64,000 nt of DNA from Scalesia atractyloides (Eukaryota > Streptophyta > Magnoliopsida > Asterales > Asteraceae). This document shows, in pieces, positions 58,728-64,000 of the stretch. Position 1 is the first letter of the stretch. Each line of letters starts with the position of its first letter. The notes below the pieces were generated by a model. It ran no database searches and had not been told where the DNA came from. It worked only from the letters and a program-made list of their open reading frames with translations. The position numbers and the translations under genes are program-made. The stretch is taken from contig CAMTDV010000013.1 of the NCBI GenBank assembly GCA_947069175.1, positions 17,561,412-17,625,411 on the forward strand, written 5' to 3'.

Positions 58728-61700
58728 TCAATGTGGCTCCGTGATCTGTAACCCAAACATCATGAGTAAATAATTAAGGTGGAAGTTGTGCTAGATTTAA
58801 CTTTGAAGGTTACCTGCCACATGCATGCTTTCTGATTGAAGCGATTGAGGTCCTTCTCTATAGTTGTCCTGTAACATCATTTACATGACCTGGCTGGTTA
58901 GATTCTGGAGCTGGTCCATTTCAGCATGGATTGGCTTAAGGTTCAATAGGACACTTTACCAGAATTGATGAACTTTGAGGTCACTTTTGGTCCATATGGC
59001 TGCATGATATCACTTAATCATTACTCAGTTGATCTCACTGATTGGAAACTTCAGACCAAAGGGTCATCAGTCAACATTTAATAACTTTTTCAATCAGGTC
59101 AATATTTTCATTTATATGACTATGCATTTAGATCAATTTTAAGGTTTTATCAACACGTGTTAAATTATCTTTTCATTTGTTAAGGGTCCTGGATCATGTT
59201 GTAAAATAAGTCAGATAAAAGATTAATATAGTATGAATTTGATAAATATGAATGTTTATCCTTAGTAACCTGCATCGATCTAAGAAGATAATATAATTTT
59301 TATACCCACATTCATGTTCATACTGTTCAAATTGAAACACACAAATATAAAAACATCTCCAACAACGTTTCATTAGCCACAAACGCGCACTGCCGTGGAC
59401 CATCGTAGATTTTTTAAACAGTACCCGTGGCAGATCTAGAAAATATTCTTAGGGGTAACGTTTTATAAAAAAATGGTAACGAAATTGAAAAAAACGTCAA
59501 AAAAGGTCAATTTTTTCCAAAATTTACACTACCGTCGGAGCGCCAAAGGGTAGCGGAGGCTACCCTGCGTCTAACCCCTGTACCCATAAACACTGATTTC
59601 ATCTCCAACACGACGTATTTTTTAAACTATCATTTTAGATGTTAATATAATATTATATATGTTTTGTTGTGTGTGACTCAGTGTGAGAGAGATGTGAGAC
59701 TGGTGCCAAACACAATTCGTCTAGATATAAGGAATAATGTTAGGTTTTACTAATATATTTTCAAAAGTACACTAACCATATTCTTTAACGCACCAATTCA
59801 AGATATTTAAATATTTATAGCTGTTTTGATTTATGCATTCTTGCAGAAAAATTTCCATTCTAATAATTAAAATTTTAAAATGCATTGCACGTTCTTAATC
59901 TTAATTATTGGATTTTCAAAGAGAGAAACATATTTATATGACTAATGAATTAAGATTCAAAACCAACTATGTTACGTGTCCAATTTATTGTATTATGAAT
60001 AATTAATATATTCGATATTAATGTTTCTTTCTTTCTAGTTGCTTAACACATTGGGTGTATATGCTAAACATCTTAGTGTGTGTTCCATAGATATAGGGTT
60101 TTTTTTAATGGCAAAACAGAATTTTATTCAAACAATCCAACCAAGCAAAAGCCCCCACCAAGATGCTAGAAAGCCTTGTTACACAGTAAGCACAAAATTA
60201 GGGTACAGGAGCAAACATAACTAAATAATAAAACATTGCTCATAAAACATTGATACTGTTCCTTCTACAATCTTCCCATGTTGGCATTCGAACCTTCGAT
60301 CTGTGAGTTAACCAGTAGAAGGTTGTTTCTTTAATCTCCTCAAGTAGTCATATAGATAATTTTGTAACTTTCGATAAGGTACATCTATGATTTTTTTTGT
60401 CTTTTCTTTTTTCCAGTTTGTGATATTTTATAGTATTGTTTGTAGAAAAACTTATATATACATTTGTGTGAAATCTAAAGACATTATTAAACTTTTAAAT
60501 GTATGACATGTTATTTATAAATAAAATATGATTATAACAAGTTTATGTAGTAACTATTAACTCTAGAAACCTAACTTAGCATGTGGACCCATAGTCTAAT
60601 AGTAACTTGACACTAAGTAAATCTTTCGAGTAAAATAGAAGGAAAGTTATTGAAAATGAATTTTAAATTCAAAATATACATTGAAATTAACTATTTATTT
60701 GTCAATTATTCTCCACGTTTTTATGAAGTGTTTATTGTAAATGCTATAATCATGAATGTAGATTACACTTTAATTACTATTACAGAATTAGGGATTTTAA
60801 AATTAACTGTCTATATACACCGAATAACTTATGTATACAAAGTTATATTTGTACATGTAAAGTATTTGAAGTCTTGGGGTATACGTCCTTAACATTTTAT
60901 AAATAAACTTAATGCACACGTACATACAGTGGGATAATTTCATATCTCCTTCTATCTCTGTATCTAATTAAGGGAATAATTTCAATGGAGGATTGTGTAA
61001 AGAATTGAGAAATGGATGGTTCCAGTGGGGAACAGAAGAACAAGAATGGGTAGAGTTGTTGAGTAACATGTTGTTTCGTTTTTAAATTTACTTCTCTATT
61101 TGAGTCCCCATACCCATTATTTCTTATTTTTTTAATCACGTTCTTAGACTATTCCATTTAAAAAGTTATGTATTTTTATATGTTTAATAACTTCTTTAAA
61201 CAAATCATTCCTAACTTATAATATTTTCAAAATAATCATCAAACACGTTGAATTGTTGATACATAACTTTCCGACATAAAGACTGATATGTATAGGTCAA
61301 AATTGGTTACTTCAGTCTCCCTTAAACAGCTTGTCGTCTTTATTTAATTAATCAATAACAACGACAATCATACTTAACAAATCCAATATGTAGTAAAGTA
61401 ATTGCTAGAGTCCGGGGAGAGTGGGATGTAGTAAAACTGGGTCTAGAAGTTCGAGTACTCGCCGAGTTATCCTTCAAGGTATGGTGCTGAGACGATTTTC
61501 TTCGACTGCATCTAATTACTCAAAATCCATCAAAGACGACCAACCTCGGCAAGAATGAGATTTAGTTGGTCAACTTGATACGAGTTTAACTTAAAAAAAC
61601 ATAATTTCTATGTTTATAAATATTAATGAATATATATCGTTTTTTGAAATACTGTAGTATTTGAACATGCATCTTTTTTTTAGTTTTTATTGATATTCAT

Positions 61701-62039
61701 GTATTTTGTTATACATATTAGTAAAATTATGACATTTGACATATATATAATTTCTCAATAACTAATTTTCTTATAATTTATTATGTCCGAGTATTCCCCA
61801 AGTACTATTTGCCTATGTTGAGTACTCACAACTTCCCAATTGAATGACCTGAGAGCGCCTAACGACTTTTGCAACCATAGATGTAGGCACACCTTATCTC
61901 AGATGTTGCTTCTAGAAAGACCTGCGACTTCAAAACAAACAAACTGACTAAAAATATTTAAATAGACAACTACCATATAGCAATAAAAGTGGTGAAAGGT
62001 GTAACTGCAACTGTATAGAATTTCCCTTTTAATCTAGTT
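58728..62039. other. intergenic DNA without recognised genes
   Basis: 59420-59610 looks like a short transposon fragment (GGCAGATCTAGAAAAT..., TAGGGGTAACG). 60240-60320 contains, on the minus strand, a single B-box-like GGTTCGAATGCC but no A-box. Otherwise this is AT-rich unique-looking sequence. Confidence 0.4.
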
Positions 62040-62760
62040 TGGAACCTTTTGTCGCGCAATACCCTAGTGGCTACTATCCACCTACAACAACCTACCTGTA
62101 CGTAGTGGTCTTCGTCACTATCTATTTCCCCATTCATTTGTACAAATGATTCTAAGAACTTGAGCTTAGTGACCTCGAAACCACATGACCCACAATGGTG
62201 AGTAAGGAGCCCTCCTCGTTACCTGCACCACTGAAATTGCAGTAAAGGTAGTTTGTCTTAGAGTGCCTATTCTTAAACCTTTGTCCTCTAAACTTTTCAC
62301 CATTCCTATAACCTTGCGTCCAAGCTTTGTTTAGTCTCCACAACTAACACAATATCATTTGCAAAAATCATCCATCACGGGAATAAATCCTGAATCGCCT
62401 TTGACAATTCATCTAGGATAACCACAAAAAGACCGACTCAACGCAAACCCTTTGTAGGGAAGAAATCAGTATCGCCTACAAGCGCCAGCACAATAGTTTC
62501 AACCCTATCATATATATATGGTTATGTCTATATACCTCACAAGAACCCCTCTACCCATCATACTAACCTAAACCAGTCTATGTGGCACAGTAGCACACTA
62601 TCGGATGCTAGTCTATGTCAATTAATACCATATGTAAATTTCGTTTATTCTTCTTATATTTTCTCATCAATCTTCTCAGAATGTATTTCTTTCCTAGATA
62701 TCTGCAAAACCAAAAAATATGAGTTGCTATTCTAATTCTAGTCACTCTCACTATGATCTT
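62040..62760 (-). pseudogene. LINE (RTE-like) reverse transcriptase remnant
   Basis: In minus sense it contains GDTDFFPTKGLR, LFVVILDELSKAIQDLFP, FANDIVLV at 62342-62365 (the RT box usually F-A-D-D, here with N for the first catalytic D), a segment ending CNFSGAGNEEGSLLTIVGHVV, and KFLESFVQMNGEID...WIVATRVLRDKRF. The order fits the palm, thumb and C-terminal part of plant RTE-type LINEs. Stops and frame changes are frequent. No endonuclease is found upstream. Confidence 0.8.
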
Positions 62761-62944
62761 GCAACTTAATTGCCCTATAATTCTTAAAACATTATCCCTT
62801 AGTTAATTAGCCATATTGTTAATTAATTTGAGCAAAGGTAAATTAAAAAAATATCGTTAAATCAAGCTCTAAAACTAAATTAAGGTTGAAAGATAAATGA
62901 CATAATATATTCTCAAAATAGAACCATGTCAGCATCATAAATCT

Positions 62945-63476
62945 TAGGTGTGCAAACGAGCCGAGCCGAGCCCGAGCTTGACTAGGCTTGAGCTCGATTA
63001 ACTTATGAGAGCTCAGGCTCGAGCTAGGCTCGATTCGAGCTTTGTTTTTAAAGCTTGAGCTCGGCTCGTTGGTAATTTATTAAGCTCGGGCTCGGCTCGT
63101 TTATTATCTATTAATTAATATATTAATAAAAATAATATAAATAATAGACTTTTTAGGCTCGCGAGCTCGATAAGTGAAGCTTGAAATCAGACTCGTTTAC
63201 TAAATAAGCTTATTTTTAGGTTTGATGTCCGTTTGTAAACAAGTTTAAGTAAGCTCGGCTCGTTTACACTAAGGCTCGACGAGCCTAACGAGCTTCACAT
63301 GCGAGGCTCGAGCTCGGGCTCGATAAACAAACGCACCGATCTAACATAACTAACATCATTTGCAAAAATCATGCATCACGGGAATAAATCCTGAATCACC
63401 TTTGACAATATCATTTCGAGCTTTTCTCGAGCCGATCTCAATTAGCTCGAGAGCCACTCGGCTTGTTTGCACCCTA
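62945..63476. mobile_element. hAT-type MITE, 532 bp, carrying a LINE fragment
   Basis: The termini are TAGGTGTGCAAAC and GTTTGCACCCTA. ATAAATCT flanks both sides exactly (62937-62944 and 63477-63484). The interior is rich in GAGCTCG/CGAGCTC and largely palindromic. 63348-63409 is a copy of LINE RT sequence at 62342-62408. Confidence 0.93.
63348..63409. repeat. LINE RT fragment duplicated inside the MITE
   Basis: It matches 62342-62408 with two substitutions and a 5-nt deletion (ACAAT), and includes the FAND box. Confidence 0.9.
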
Positions 63477-63484
63477 ATAAATCT

Positions 63485-63641
63485 TCTTCCCATAAAATCA
63501 GTTTGATTTAAATTACATCAATATTATCACTTTTTATAAAAGTGAAGGTATTTCATACATTTGTTCAAAATTGTTTACATAACACTTAATCCGTAGATCA
63601 GCACAATTCTTTTACGTGTTTAGTTACTATTTTTAGTTTTG

Positions 63642-63704
<63 letters not shown>

Positions 63705-63951
63705 GTTGGTTACAAAGTAAAAAAAAAAACTATAAAAATTGTAACAAATCATAAGAGTGTGATATGTGGTAATTTTCTTAATAATTAGGGTAAAGGACAT
63801 GAAAATAAATTAGACAATTCCTTGGTTAAAAAATTATTTCTCGTAAAATAAAACACTATAAACCTGTGAAATAAAATAGGATGTACCATTATCTGCAAAA
63901 TATAACATCATTTGTTAACAACAATATAAAATACCATGCACCTGTTATAAA
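63485..63951. other. AT-rich DNA with (TA)n at 63643-63699
   Basis: No gene is seen. After the TA run, AAAAGTTGGTTACAAAGT resembles the terminus of the foldback element (GTTTGGCTACAAAGT), possibly another fragment of it. Confidence 0.5.
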
Positions 63952-64000
63952 TGTCACACCCCGACCCGCAGCGGAAAAGGGTGATCGGGGCATGATTGAG
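63952..64000 (-). mobile_element. 3' end of another gypsy LTR of the tRNA-array family, continuing past the window
   Basis: TGTCACACCCCGACCCGC is the exact reverse complement of the LTR terminus GCGGGTCGGGGTGTGACA at 1676-1693, 5560-5577 and 11172-11189. Confidence 0.9.

Noticed and set aside
60240..60340. tRNA-derived SINE on the minus strand
   Set aside because: A single B-box-like GGTTCGAATGCC is present, but no A-box at the proper distance and no second copy or TSD was found.

Overview
This window is plant nuclear DNA, most likely from a eudicot with a large repeat-rich genome and plausibly Asteraceae. The evidence is plant-type split genes (a cullin-3 and a NAC factor), Tekay/Del-like and Sirevirus-like LTR retrotransposons, plant MITEs, and a retroelement carrying an ARID domain of a kind I associate with Asteraceae. 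There is no bacterial, organellar or CRISPR content. Only one intact host gene is visible, CUL3 (17611-21184, two exons, 733 codons). A NAC gene at 30010-31404 resembles the FEZ/NAC94 group but carries three frame-breaking lesions.

Layout. 1-14490 is a nested stack: a copia (Sirevirus-like) element (5578-13781) sits in the RNase H of an older copia. Its 5' LTR is interrupted by a gypsy element, of which the integrase and one long LTR are visible (1694-5577). A further LTR of the same gypsy family abuts that integrase (1-1693), and a solo LTR with target duplication ACAAT sits in the copia gag (8699-11189). 14491-17610 is unassigned DNA plus a MULE-like element leading into the CUL3 promoter. 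21185-30009 is intergenic DNA with a Harbinger-type MITE, a copia 5' end split by a hAT MITE, and a GAACCGG-rich hAT-like remnant. 31762-36181 is a complete non-autonomous LTR element (TSD TAATG) carrying a CCHC knuckle, a protease remnant and an ARID domain, itself broken by a solo LTR (TSD CTCAC). 36185-48950 is a four-layer nest: copia pol, then a minus-strand solo LTR (TSD CATTC), then a foldback element, then a 7.35 kb non-coding LTR element (TSD GTTAG). 50809-58718 is a Mutator-like element with 76-bp terminal inverted repeats and a perfect 9-bp TSD, carrying a decayed transposase and a convergent second gene, and holding its own 3.3 kb solo LTR. The right end has a LINE reverse-transcriptase remnant, a hAT MITE carrying a copy of part of it, and the start of another long gypsy LTR.

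The most unusual signal is in the long gypsy LTRs. Each holds an array of three or four tRNA-like modules of about 72 nt, spaced about 168 bp apart. Two of the LTRs also show a further tRNA-like module in antisense near their start. The modules keep A-box-like and B-box-like motifs and a covarying 10-bp hairpin, but lack a pairing acceptor stem. In the LTR where a TATA box is visible, the array lies downstream of it, so it would be part of the transcribed leader. The second strong signal is the ARID-carrying non-autonomous retroelement.
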